From Pseudomonas sp. QTF5 (GTDB lineage: Bacteria; Pseudomonadota; Gammaproteobacteria; Pseudomonadales; Pseudomonadaceae): 62,974 bases of DNA. The translations under genes and the position numbers were made by a program. How positions within the stretch are numbered: the stretch's first letter is position 1; every line of letters starts with the position of its first letter. Below, piece by piece: positions 26,233 through 34,482 of this stretch. The notes below the pieces were generated by a model. That model ran no database searches. It was given only the letters and a program-made list of their open reading frames with translations, and was not told the DNA's origin. The stretch spans positions 1 to 62,974 of the forward strand of contig NZ_AZRW02000036.1 of the NCBI RefSeq assembly GCF_000512695.2, in the 5' to 3' direction.

Positions 26233-26938
26233 TGTGGATAAGTGACGGCTGTCCTTGTGACCTGAGAGTGAAGACAGGCGACAGATCGAAGTCAAGGAAG
26301 TGCCTTAGAACTGTATGAAATCTGATCTATCGCGTTCCAGCCTATACGGAACGTGGCTTGCAGGGTTCAACGAACAAGTTATCCACATCTTCACCCACAG
26401 CTAATGGGGACAACTGTGGATGACGGACCAAATTTATTTAACAAAAAGCGAAGAAAAACCGTGACTTATCGGGAAGCAGGGTTTTATGCAGGCATTGATC
26501 GTTTTTTGATCAAGCCTCTACAGGGCACGGTTTATATGACGTGTAGAGGATGGCGAACACCTTATCCACAGAAGCGCCAACAGACTTTGGGGGCAACTTT
26601 GCAGGCTCTGTGGAAAACCGCTGAAAGCCGCGAAAATTCAGGGTTTGCAGAAGGATCAGGTTAGAAAAGGGTCAATTGAACATTATTTGATCAACTCACT
26701 GAAAGCCACGGTTTATATAGCCTGTAGCGGACAGCGAACATCTTATCCACAGAAGCGCCAACAGAGATTGGGGGCAAGTATCGGCTGGCGAGCAGAGTTG
26801 TTCTGTGGAAAAAGCTTGAAAAAACCGTGGCTTAGGCTGGTTGTTTTTTGTACGGAGGGCTGGAAGGCTTGATGGGTATGGGGTGTAGCGAGGCGCGAAC
26901 ATGTTATCCACAGAAGCGCTAACAGGGATTGTGGGTAA
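26233..26938. repeat. DnaA-box cluster in imperfect tandem units
   Basis: Perfect TTATCCACA boxes are at 26379, 26562, 26753 and 26904 (plus) and 26233-26241 (minus, TGTGGATAA). One-mismatch boxes on the opposite strand follow three of the plus boxes by 36-51 bases: 26415 (TGTGGATGA), 26609 and 26804 (both TGTGGAAAA); a further one is at 26930 (TGTGGGTAA). The units repeat every 150-190 bases and share TTTGATCAA (26505, 26686), ACGGTTTATAT, GCGAACA and CAGAAGCGCCAACAG around the box. I found only three other perfect boxes in the window, at 16983, 28923 and 29182, each single. This is a candidate DnaA-titration or replication-control locus. Confidence 0.7.
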
Positions 26939-26986
26939 CCCCGATGGATTGTTGGTGTGCTCAATCTGTGATCGACATTGAACCCG

Positions 26987-27076
26987 TGTGGGAGCGCGCT
27001 TGCTCGCGAAGGCTGACTGACATTCAACATCGATGTCGACTGACCCGCCCCTTTCGCGAGCAAGCCCGCTCCCACA
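26987..27076. repeat. REP pair (REPIN)
   Basis: The left arm TGTGGGAGCGCGCTTGCTCG and the right arm GCGAGCAAGCCCGCTCCCAC are inverted about 50 bases apart, just after the acetyltransferase gene. Confidence 0.9.
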
Positions 27077-27092
27077 CGAACAGGGCTCAGCC

Positions 27093-27659
27093 TTAAGGCC
27101 GATACATCAAATAGGCTTCCCCCGTGACCCGAATCATTGGGTGGGGCGTGATCTGGCAGGTATCGACGATCCGGAAGCCATGGCGCTCATAAAACCGCCG
27201 GGCGCCGGTGTTCACCGCGTAGTCGATCAGGCTCAAGCCGTTGAGCCCCAACCGGTTGGCACGGTCGTAGGCATAGGCGAGGAATTGTTTGCCCAAACCC
27301 TGATTGCGCCAGCCCTCATGCAGGGCCAGGCTCGAAATATAAAGGGTGTCGGGGATTTCCATCGTGGCATACGGCGCCAGGACCGGATCGGTCACGGGAG
27401 CGGCCTGAGGATCGTGGCGCATCGCGTAGCTGTGCAGCATGCCGATGACCTTTCCCTCGGCCTGCGCGATCAGGCAGTTCTGATAGGAGAAATCGACGTC
27501 TTCACGAGCGTAACGACTGGCCCCCACCTCCAGCAGGTCCTGGCCGGGCTGCGCCAGTTGGCTCCAGATGTAATCCGCCGCACCTTCTGATGAAATCTGA
27601 AACAAGCGAGCAATCTCCCGCGCATCCGCGCGCAGGGCCGAACGAAACTCAACTGCCAT
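27093..27659 (-). CDS. GNAT-family N-acetyltransferase
   Basis: A 188-residue single-domain acetyltransferase. The acetyl-CoA loop is seen in HEGWRNQGLGKQFLAYA (R/Q-x-x-G-x-G), and the C-terminal GNAT motif in ARRFYERHGFRIVD. The opening FRSALRADAREIARLFQIS is typical of the family. Substrate is not readable. It lies 21 bases downstream of the etfB-like gene and is probably the last gene of the dgc/etf transcript; homologues near dgcAB are usual in Pseudomonas. Confidence 0.88.
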   Translation of the reverse strand: MAVEFRSALRADAREIARLFQISSEGAADYIWSQLAQPGQDLLEVGASRYAREDVDFSYQNCLIAQAEGKVIGMLHSYAMRHDPQAAPVTDPVLAPYATMEIPDTLYISSLALHEGWRNQGLGKQFLAYAYDRANRLGLNGLSLIDYAVNTGARRFYERHGFRIVDTCQITPHPMIRVTGEAYLMYRP

Positions 27660-27680
27660 TTACCGGGCTCCACAGGACCG

Positions 27681-28451
27681 TTAGCGAACCACACCTTCTT
27701 CGATCAGCAACTTGAGAATGGCTTCGGCGCCCGCCTGCGCGGTGACGCCCTTGAGCACTTGCCCGCCTCCGCCACTGGCCTTGGCTGTCGCGGCCTTCAT
27801 GCGGTCTGCACCGCTCTTGGCCTTGATCACTTTCAAGCGCTTTGGCCGTGGCTTGGCCGGTTGCAGTGTGGCCACCGCCAGCAGTTCATCGTCGATCACT
27901 TCGACTTCATCCGCCTGCAACACCCCGCGTCGTGCCGGACCGTAGGCGCTCTGTCGAGGCTTGGGCGCTGCGTTATCCACCGTCGCCAGAAACGGCAGGC
28001 GCACTTTCAAGCGCCGACGCTGCCCACGAGGCAAGGCCTGCAGCACCAGCGCCGAACCACCGTCGATGGATTCGACCTGCGCCAAACCCACCACCAGCGG
28101 CCAGCCAAGGCTTTCCGCCAACAGGAACGGCAACATGCCCGAGCCTTCACCGGTTTCCGCCTGGCTGCCGGTCAGCACTACCTGCGCCCCGGCATCGCGC
28201 AAATACGCAGTCAACGCTGGCAATGCATCGGCGCCTTCCGGTTGCTCCAGCACATGCAGCTGCTCCAGGCCCATGCCCAGATAAGCGCGCAGTGCCGGTT
28301 CCGCGACGTCGCCGGCATGCAGCACTTGCAGGTTATCCCCAGCCAGTTGCAAACCCAGTTCAACCGCCCGCGCATCCTGCTCGGCGCGGCGTGGCCGGCC
28401 GGAGGTCGGGTGGGCGCCGATGGACACCAGGCTGATGATTTTCGTGCTCAT
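27681..28451 (-). CDS. etfB: Electron transfer flavoprotein beta subunit, DgcA-linked
   Basis: A 256-residue EtfB-like protein. The family pattern appears as AVELGLQLAGDNLQVLHAG, VLTGSQAETGEGSGMLPFLLAESLGWP and the C-terminal domain that clamps EtfA. It is not the housekeeping EtfB: it lies directly after the etfA-like gene in the dimethylglycine operon, so it is expected to carry electrons between DgcA/DgcB and the quinone pool. The extended basic tail near residues 200-240 (KPRPKRLKVIKAKSG) is unusual compared with standard EtfB. Confidence 0.88.
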   Translation of the reverse strand: MSTKIISLVSIGAHPTSGRPRRAEQDARAVELGLQLAGDNLQVLHAGDVAEPALRAYLGMGLEQLHVLEQPEGADALPALTAYLRDAGAQVVLTGSQAETGEGSGMLPFLLAESLGWPLVVGLAQVESIDGGSALVLQALPRGQRRRLKVRLPFLATVDNAAPKPRQSAYGPARRGVLQADEVEVIDDELLAVATLQPAKPRPKRLKVIKAKSGADRMKAATAKASGGGGQVLKGVTAQAGAEAILKLLIEEGVVR

Positions 28452-28466
28452 AACCCTTTCCTTTCC

Positions 28467-29687
28467 TTAAGCCGCATCGCGCTTGGCTTCATTGCGGTAA
28501 GCCTCTACCGCATCGATCAAGGCTTGAAGAATCTCGGCGCTCTCACCGATCACCGACAGGTCGGCCCGTTTGATCATGTCGCAACCCGGATCGAGGTTGA
28601 TCGCCACCACCTTGTCGCAGGCACCGATGCCTTGCAGGTGCTGGATCGCCCCGGAAATGCCCACTGCCACGTAAACCCGTGCCGTGACCCACGTGCCGGA
28701 CGCACCGACCTGACGGTCGCGGGCCATGAAGCCGTCGTCCACCGCCACTCGCGATGCACCTTCGGTCGCGCCCAATGCCTCGGCCGTCCTGTGGAAAAGT
28801 CCCCAGTCCTTGACCCCGTTGCCGCCGGAGAAGATGAACTCCGCTTCGGCCATCGGAATCGCCGCCGGGTCCACCGCCACGGCGCCCAGATCTTCGATCC
28901 GCGACAGGCTGCGTGCGACCGCTGTGGATAACTCTACCGGCAAGGCCTCATGACGGGTTTCGCTGACCGGTTCGGCGCATTCGGCAGCAGCCAGAATCAA
29001 GCGGGCGACCGGACGTGCAAGGTCCTGCAAACCAGCACCGGCGCGGCCGATGCACTCCTGATCCTTGACCTGCCAGACCCGCGTGGCCGGGCGCTCGCCC
29101 AGTGCGGCGGCAAAGCGCCGACCGAGTTCGCCACCACCGCTGCGACTGTCCGGCAGCAACCAGTGACGCGGGCTGTACTGGTTATCCACAGCCCGCAGGC
29201 CCTGGACGCGTTGTTCCGGTGCATAACCGCTGAATTCGTCGCCCTCAAGCACCAGCAAGCGATCCACGCCAGCCGTAGCGAAAGCGTTTTCCTTGTGCTC
29301 ACCGAAGACCACGGCCAATACCGCGCCGTCTTTGCCGGCCAACTGATGAGCCAAGCCGAGCAAGTCGCGGTCGTGGCTGCTCAAGCGGCCGCCGACCATG
29401 TCCGGCACCACGCTGATGTAGAACGCAGGTGCAGCCACTTGATGCAGCGGCAATTGCGCTTCAACCGCGGCCGAGCGTTTAGTCGCCCCGCCCTGCTGAG
29501 CGCCGCTGCGGTCAATCCGTTTGATGCCGTTGGGGCCGATAAAACCGATCCCGTGAGGATTCTTGCGGATGAGACCGTTAGGCCCCATCCAGCTGTGTTG
29601 CGCCGGTTGCATGGCCGCGTGCAGCGGGTGCAGACGGTTGCGGGCGATCCATTCGGCGCGTGGGTCGCGGCGGATAATGTCGCTCAT
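28467..29687 (-). CDS. etfA: Electron transfer flavoprotein alpha subunit, DgcA-linked, with N-terminal extension
   Basis: A 406-residue EtfA-like protein. The C-terminal FAD domain is clear (FIFSGGNGVKDWGLF, GASGTWVTARVYVAVGISG, INLDPGCDMIKRADLSVIGE). Residues 1-80 are an extension not seen in housekeeping EtfA, with two copies of a GPNG motif (MGPNGLIRKNPHG and IGPNGIKRIDRSG). The start overlaps the dgcB stop by one base (TAATG). It forms the electron carrier with the next gene's EtfB, in dimethylglycine demethylation. Confidence 0.88.
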   Translation of the reverse strand: MSDIIRRDPRAEWIARNRLHPLHAAMQPAQHSWMGPNGLIRKNPHGIGFIGPNGIKRIDRSGAQQGGATKRSAAVEAQLPLHQVAAPAFYISVVPDMVGGRLSSHDRDLLGLAHQLAGKDGAVLAVVFGEHKENAFATAGVDRLLVLEGDEFSGYAPEQRVQGLRAVDNQYSPRHWLLPDSRSGGGELGRRFAAALGERPATRVWQVKDQECIGRAGAGLQDLARPVARLILAAAECAEPVSETRHEALPVELSTAVARSLSRIEDLGAVAVDPAAIPMAEAEFIFSGGNGVKDWGLFHRTAEALGATEGASRVAVDDGFMARDRQVGASGTWVTARVYVAVGISGAIQHLQGIGACDKVVAINLDPGCDMIKRADLSVIGESAEILQALIDAVEAYRNEAKRDAA

Positions 29688-31636
29688 TAATGCACCTCCG
29701 CAGGTTCACGTTTGGCCGGTGCCGATGGCTTTCCCGGCGTTGCGTCTTCGAGCAACGCATCGGCTACCAGTTCGGCGATGTCCTTGATCATCGGACGCGG
29801 TTCGACCACGCCTTCGAGCATCGCAGTGCACTGTGGACAACCCACGGCCACCAGCTCGGCGCCAGTTTCGCGGATGTCTTCCATGCGCATGTCGGGGATC
29901 CGCTGCTTGCCCGGAATGTCGGTGATCGGTGCACCGCCACCGCCGCCGCAGCAGCGCGAGCGGAAGCCGGAGCGTTGCATTTCCTTGATCTCGATGCCCA
30001 GGGCGCGCAGCACTTCACGCGGCGCCTCGTATTCGCCGTTGTAGCGGCCGAGGTAGCACGGGTCGTGATAAGTCACGCTGCTGCCTTTGTGCTGGCCGAG
30101 GTTCAGGGCGCCTTCGCCAATGATCTCCGCCATGTAGGTGCTGTGGTGCTGAACGAGGTAGTTGCCGTCGAAGGCGCCGTACTCGTTTTTCAGCACGTGG
30201 AAACTGTGCGGGTCGCAGGTGACGATGCGGTTGAAGCTGTACTTGGCCAGGGTCTGGATGTTGCGTTTGGCCAACAGCTGGAAGGTCGCTTCGTCGCCCA
30301 AGCGTCGTGCCACGTCACCGCTGTCACGCTCTTCAAGCCCCAGCACCGCGAAGTCGACCTTGGCCGCTTTCAGTACTTTGACGAAGGCACGCAGGGTGCG
30401 CTGGTTGCGCATGTCGAAGGCACCGTCGCCGACCCAGAACAGCACGTCGGTGGATTTCTTCTCGCTGAGCAGGTTCAGGTTCAAATCCGCCGCCCAGTTC
30501 ATCCGCCCGCCCGGCGCGAAGCCGCCAGGGTTATCGGTGGCGATCAGGTTTTCCAGGACTTCGGCACCCTTGTTCGGGGTCGCGCCTTTTTCCAGAGTCA
30601 GATGGCGACGCATGTCGACGATGGCGTCGACGTGCTCGATCATCATCGGGCATTCCTCGACGCAGGCACGGCAAGTGGTGCAGGACCACAGGGTTTCAGC
30701 GTCCACCAGACCGTTGACGATCGGTTGATGCGGATTGCCGGCGTGTTCGCCGATGGCTTTGCCTGGATACGGGCTGCCAGCGAACTTGGCGTCAGTACCG
30801 CCAGCCAGGCCAACGACCATGTCTTGAATCAGTTTCTTCGGGTTCAGCGGCTGGCCGGCGGCGAATGCCGGGCACGCGGCTTCGCATTTACCGCACTGCA
30901 CGCAGGCGTCGAAACCGAGCAGTTGGTTCCAGGTGAAATCCTTGGGTTTTTCCACGCCCAGCGGCGCGTTCGGGTCATTCAGATCCAACGGCTTCAAACC
31001 GGTGGAACGACCGCCCCCAAAACGTTCGGCGCGACGGTGCCAGGCCAGGTGCAAGGCACCGGCGAAGGCGTGCTTCATCGGTCCGCCCCAGGTCATGCCG
31101 AAGAACAGTTCGCTAACGCCCCACAGCACACCGACGCCGAGGATCGCAGCCACCACCCAGCCACCGAAGTTTTCCGGAAGGATGCCGGCGACCGGCAAGG
31201 TCAGCAGGAAGAACGACGCCGAGAACGCCAACAGGCTTTTCGGCAGGCGCATCCACGGGCCTTTGGACAAGCGGGCCGGTGGGTTGCGACGGCGCAGGAA
31301 CATAAAGATCGCGCCGACAAACATCACCGCCGACATCAGCAGCAGTGCATAACCGAGGATGCGGTTATGCAGGCCAAAGCCATGCACCAGAATCGCCAGC
31401 AGAATCGACGCCACTGCACCACCGGCCGTGGCGACGTGGGTGTTGGCGATGTATTTGTCCCGCGCGACGACGTGGTGCAAATCGACCATGTAGCGTTTGG
31501 GCATGGCGAACAGGCCGCCGATCAGGTCGACTTTCGAAGCCCGGCCCTGACGCCACATAGCCACCCGCCGCAACGCGCCCAGGACAGCCAGGCCCAGGGC
31601 AGCGAACAACAGGATTGGAAGAAGGGTGTTCAACAT
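29687..31636 (-). CDS. dgcB: Dimethylglycine catabolism iron-sulfur membrane protein
   Basis: A 649-residue protein. The N-terminal 230 residues hold about five membrane spans. Two [4Fe-4S] motifs follow (CVQCGKCEAACPAF and CTTCRACVEECPM), then a C-terminal CCG-type domain with RCCGGGGGAPI and VGCPQC. This is the HdrD/GlpC-like layout that passes electrons from a flavoprotein to quinone. Start 31636 fits MLNTLLPILLF and a GGAG ribosome site; an upstream extension into REP DNA is unlikely. It acts with DgcA on dimethylglycine. Confidence 0.93.
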   Translation of the reverse strand: MLNTLLPILLFAALGLAVLGALRRVAMWRQGRASKVDLIGGLFAMPKRYMVDLHHVVARDKYIANTHVATAGGAVASILLAILVHGFGLHNRILGYALLLMSAVMFVGAIFMFLRRRNPPARLSKGPWMRLPKSLLAFSASFFLLTLPVAGILPENFGGWVVAAILGVGVLWGVSELFFGMTWGGPMKHAFAGALHLAWHRRAERFGGGRSTGLKPLDLNDPNAPLGVEKPKDFTWNQLLGFDACVQCGKCEAACPAFAAGQPLNPKKLIQDMVVGLAGGTDAKFAGSPYPGKAIGEHAGNPHQPIVNGLVDAETLWSCTTCRACVEECPMMIEHVDAIVDMRRHLTLEKGATPNKGAEVLENLIATDNPGGFAPGGRMNWAADLNLNLLSEKKSTDVLFWVGDGAFDMRNQRTLRAFVKVLKAAKVDFAVLGLEERDSGDVARRLGDEATFQLLAKRNIQTLAKYSFNRIVTCDPHSFHVLKNEYGAFDGNYLVQHHSTYMAEIIGEGALNLGQHKGSSVTYHDPCYLGRYNGEYEAPREVLRALGIEIKEMQRSGFRSRCCGGGGGAPITDIPGKQRIPDMRMEDIRETGAELVAVGCPQCTAMLEGVVEPRPMIKDIAELVADALLEDATPGKPSAPAKREPAEVH

Positions 31637-31691
31637 GTGGAGCTCCCAAAGACCGCAGGGTCTTGCAGGTCGAGATGCCTTACTCGGTTCC

Positions 31692-31780
31692 TGTGGGAGC
31701 GGGCTTGCCCGCGATTGCATTTTGTCAGTCACATCTACATTGACTGACCCACCGCTATCGCGGGCAAGCCCGCTCCCACA
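31692..31780. repeat. REP pair, GCGGGCAAGCCCGC variant
   Basis: Arms TGTGGGAGCGGGCTTGCCCG and its inverse lie in the dgcA-dgcB gap. The core has CCCGCGA in place of CTCGCGA. Confidence 0.9.
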
Positions 31781-31797
31781 GGGTCATGTGCAAGCCG

Positions 31798-33858
31798 TTA
31801 GAAGTCTTTGCACAACCGCAACGCGTCATAGATCGCCGCGTGGGTGTTGCGCTGGGCCACGCAGTCGCCGATGCGGAACAGCAAATAACCATCGCCCGCC
31901 TGGCTCAGCGAAGGTTGCGGCTTGATCGCGAACAAAGCTTCGATGTCCATCTGGCCTTTGTTGCGCGAGCCTTCCTTCATGGCGTAGTAGATTTCTTCGT
32001 CCGGACGCACGCCGTTTTCGACGACCACCTGGTCCACCACCCGCTCCTCTTTGGCGCCGGTGTATTCGTTTTCCAGCACCGCCACCAGCTTGTCGCCTTC
32101 GCGGTAGACCTTCTCCAGCATCATGTCGCCGGTCATGATCACTTCTTTCGGGTACATGCTGCGGTAGTACGTCGGGAACGATGTACCGCCGATGGCCACG
32201 CCCGGTTTGATGTCGTCGGTGACGATCTCGACCTGGCTGCCCTTGTCGGCGAGGAAGTCGGCCGTCGACATCCCGGTGAACTCGCAAATGGTGTCGTAGA
32301 CCAGCACGTTCTTGCCCGGCGCAACCTTGCCGTCGAGGATGTCCCAGCTGCTGACCACCAGGCCTTCAGCCGCGCCCCAGTGTTCGTTCTGCTCCAGGAA
32401 CGGATGACCGCCGACGGCGAGTACCACCACGTCCGGACGCAGGTCCAGAATGGTCGCTGCATCCGCCGCCACGCCCAGGCGCAGGTCGACTTTCAAGCGC
32501 GCCAGTTCCAGCTGGAACCAGCGAGTGATGCCGGCAATCTGGTCCCGTTGCGGCGCTTTCGACGCGGTAGTGATCTGCCCGCCGATGAATTCTTTCTTCT
32601 CGAACAGGGTCACGTCGTGGCCACGTTCGGCCGACACACGAGCCGCTTCCATCCCGGCAGGACCGGCACCGACCACCACGACTTTGCGCTTCACACCGGT
32701 CGATTTCTCGATGATGTGCGGCACGCCCATGTATTCACGGGAGGTCGCGGCGTTCTGGATGCACAAGACGTCCAGGCCCTGGTACTGACGGTCGATGCAG
32801 TAGTTGGCGCCGACGCATTGTTTGATCTGGTCGACCTGGCCCATTTTGATTTTGGCAATCAGGTGCGGGTCGGCGATGTGGGCGCGGGTCATGCCGACCA
32901 TGTCGACGTAGCCGCCTTCCAGAATACGGGTCGCCTGGTTCGGGTCCTTGATGTTCTGCGCGTGCAGCACCGGGGCCTTGACCACTTCTTTGATACCGGC
33001 CGCCAAGTGCAGGAATGGCTCCGGTGGATAACTCATGTTCGGGATAACGTTGGCCAAGGTGTTGTGGGTGTCGCAACCCGAACCCACGACACCGATGAAG
33101 TCGATCATGCCGGTGTCGTCGTAGTACTTGGCGATCTGCTTCATGTCCTCGTGGGACAAGCCATCCGGGTGGAATTCATCACCGCACAAACGAATGCCGA
33201 CGCAGAAGTCCGGACCGACTTCCTTGCGCACAGCCTTGATCACTTCCAGGCCGAAACGCATGCGGTTCTCGAAGCTGCCGCCCCATTCATCGGTACGCTT
33301 GTTGACTCGCGGGCTCCAGAACTGGTCGATCATGTGCTGGTGCACTGCGGACAGCTCGACGCCGTCCAGGCCACCGGCCTTGGCCCGTGCGGCTGCGCTG
33401 GCGTAGTTGCCGATCACCCGCCAGATTTCTTCCGGCTCGATGGTTTTGCAGGTCGCGCGGTGCACCGGTTCACGGATGCCCGACGGCGACAGCAGGGTTG
33501 GCCAATGCTCACCATCCCAGCGGGAACGACGACCCATGTGAGTAATCTGAATCATGATCTTGGCGCCATGCTTGTGCATGGCATCGGCCAGGTTCTGGAA
33601 GTGCGGAATGATCCGGTCGTCGGCCAGGTTGACCGACTTCCACCAGCCTTGCGGGCTGTCGATGGCCACGCTGGAGGAACCGCCGCAAATCGCCAGGCCG
33701 ATCCCGCCCTTGGCTTTCTCTTCGTAATACTTGACGTACCGATCGGTGGTCATGCCGCCGTCGGTGGCGTAGACCTCGGCATGCGCGGTGCTGAGCACAC
33801 GGTTGCGGATGGTCAATTTGCCGATTTGAATCGGTTGAAACATTGCTTCGAAAGCCAT
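31798..33858 (-). CDS. dgcA: Dimethylglycine demethylase (flavoprotein, TMADH-like)
   Basis: A 686-residue protein of the trimethylamine dehydrogenase/2,4-dienoyl-CoA reductase type. The N-terminal TIM barrel binds FMN (MFQPIQIGKLTIRNRV opening, QITHMGRRS, HQHMIDQFWSPRVNKRTDEWGG). A [4Fe-4S] region follows around CVGANYCIDR and the later C in DVLCIQNA, then a nucleotide-binding half with VVVVGAGPAGMEAARVSAERG. It removes a methyl group from dimethylglycine to give sarcosine, the substrate of SoxBDAG. It lies 15 bases after the V4R gene. Confidence 0.94.
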   Translation of the reverse strand: MAFEAMFQPIQIGKLTIRNRVLSTAHAEVYATDGGMTTDRYVKYYEEKAKGGIGLAICGGSSSVAIDSPQGWWKSVNLADDRIIPHFQNLADAMHKHGAKIMIQITHMGRRSRWDGEHWPTLLSPSGIREPVHRATCKTIEPEEIWRVIGNYASAAARAKAGGLDGVELSAVHQHMIDQFWSPRVNKRTDEWGGSFENRMRFGLEVIKAVRKEVGPDFCVGIRLCGDEFHPDGLSHEDMKQIAKYYDDTGMIDFIGVVGSGCDTHNTLANVIPNMSYPPEPFLHLAAGIKEVVKAPVLHAQNIKDPNQATRILEGGYVDMVGMTRAHIADPHLIAKIKMGQVDQIKQCVGANYCIDRQYQGLDVLCIQNAATSREYMGVPHIIEKSTGVKRKVVVVGAGPAGMEAARVSAERGHDVTLFEKKEFIGGQITTASKAPQRDQIAGITRWFQLELARLKVDLRLGVAADAATILDLRPDVVVLAVGGHPFLEQNEHWGAAEGLVVSSWDILDGKVAPGKNVLVYDTICEFTGMSTADFLADKGSQVEIVTDDIKPGVAIGGTSFPTYYRSMYPKEVIMTGDMMLEKVYREGDKLVAVLENEYTGAKEERVVDQVVVENGVRPDEEIYYAMKEGSRNKGQMDIEALFAIKPQPSLSQAGDGYLLFRIGDCVAQRNTHAAIYDALRLCKDF

Positions 33859-33873
33859 GGCGGGTTCCTCGAC

Positions 33874-34404
33874 TTACAACGGCTTGACGGTGAACAAGCC
33901 GTCGTCGTGGCCTTCTTCGGAGCCACCGTAAACCTGTTCTGCAACAGTGCGGATCGAGCTGCCACGGGCCTGAAGAATCTGGTCCATGGCGCCGGCGAAC
34001 CAGCCAGTGAACATGTAGTCGACCTTGCGCCCGACCTTGCCGTACACGTAGACAAATGCGGAGTGTTCGAGCTTGACGCTGGCGGTGCCTTTGTCGAGGT
34101 CGATGTCCTGAATCTTGAACAAGCCCCAGCCGCGTTGCGACAGACGCTTCATGTAGTGCTCGAACACTGCAACGCCTTCCAGGCCGTGGCATTCGGCTTC
34201 TTTTTCACACCAGTGCCAAGCGGACTTGTAGCCGGCCTTGTAGAGGATTTCGGCATAAGCGTCAGCGCCCAGCACTTCCTCGATTCCCATGTGGTTGTTG
34301 ACGAAGAAATGGCGCGGCACATACAGCATCGGCAGGGCGTCGGAGGTCCAGACACCGGTTTCGCTGTCGACTTCGATTGGCAATTGCGGGGCGATCTTGG
34401 CCAT
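33874..34404 (-). CDS. V4R/DUF5943-type small protein of the dgc operon
   Basis: A 176-residue cytosolic protein. The C-terminal half carries a V4R-like pattern (GWGLFKIQDIDLDKGTASVKLEHSAF ... MFTGWFAGAMDQILQ), and two cysteines are seen at WHWCEKEAECHG. Homologues are found directly before dgcA in Pseudomonas. V4R domains bind small hydrophobic ligands or metal; the role here is unknown. It sits 15 bases before dgcA and 78 after the dipeptidase-like gene, so it is in the same operon. Confidence 0.82.
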   Translation of the reverse strand: MAKIAPQLPIEVDSETGVWTSDALPMLYVPRHFFVNNHMGIEEVLGADAYAEILYKAGYKSAWHWCEKEAECHGLEGVAVFEHYMKRLSQRGWGLFKIQDIDLDKGTASVKLEHSAFVYVYGKVGRKVDYMFTGWFAGAMDQILQARGSSIRTVAEQVYGGSEEGHDDGLFTVKPL

Positions 34405-34482
34405 GGAAACTTAACTCCAGAAAATTCGTTGTGTTGCCCCCGGCACGGACGGCCGGGGGAAAGGATTCAGAGGTGCGGTGGC

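Larger units (their letters stand above)
25947..27092. other. 1.1-kb non-coding segment with DnaA-box repeats
   Basis: No convincing gene is present; the short frames lack coding character. From 26233 to 26938 it holds five perfect DnaA boxes and several one-mismatch boxes inside imperfect tandem units (listed separately), followed by a REP pair at 26987-27076. The left part, 25947-26230, shows nothing I can name and contains the upstream region of the GMC fusion gene. Confidence 0.7.

Noticed and set aside
26353..26872. Short plus-strand frames in the DnaA-box region (26353-26664, 26645-26872)
   Set aside because: They run through the repeat units, resemble each other only because the repeats do, and have no ribosome site or recognisable motif.
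25947..27092. Chromosomal oriC
   Set aside because: DnaA boxes are present, but dnaA, dnaN, rpmH or gidA genes are not, and no clear AT-rich unwinding element accompanies them; a secondary DnaA-binding locus is more likely.
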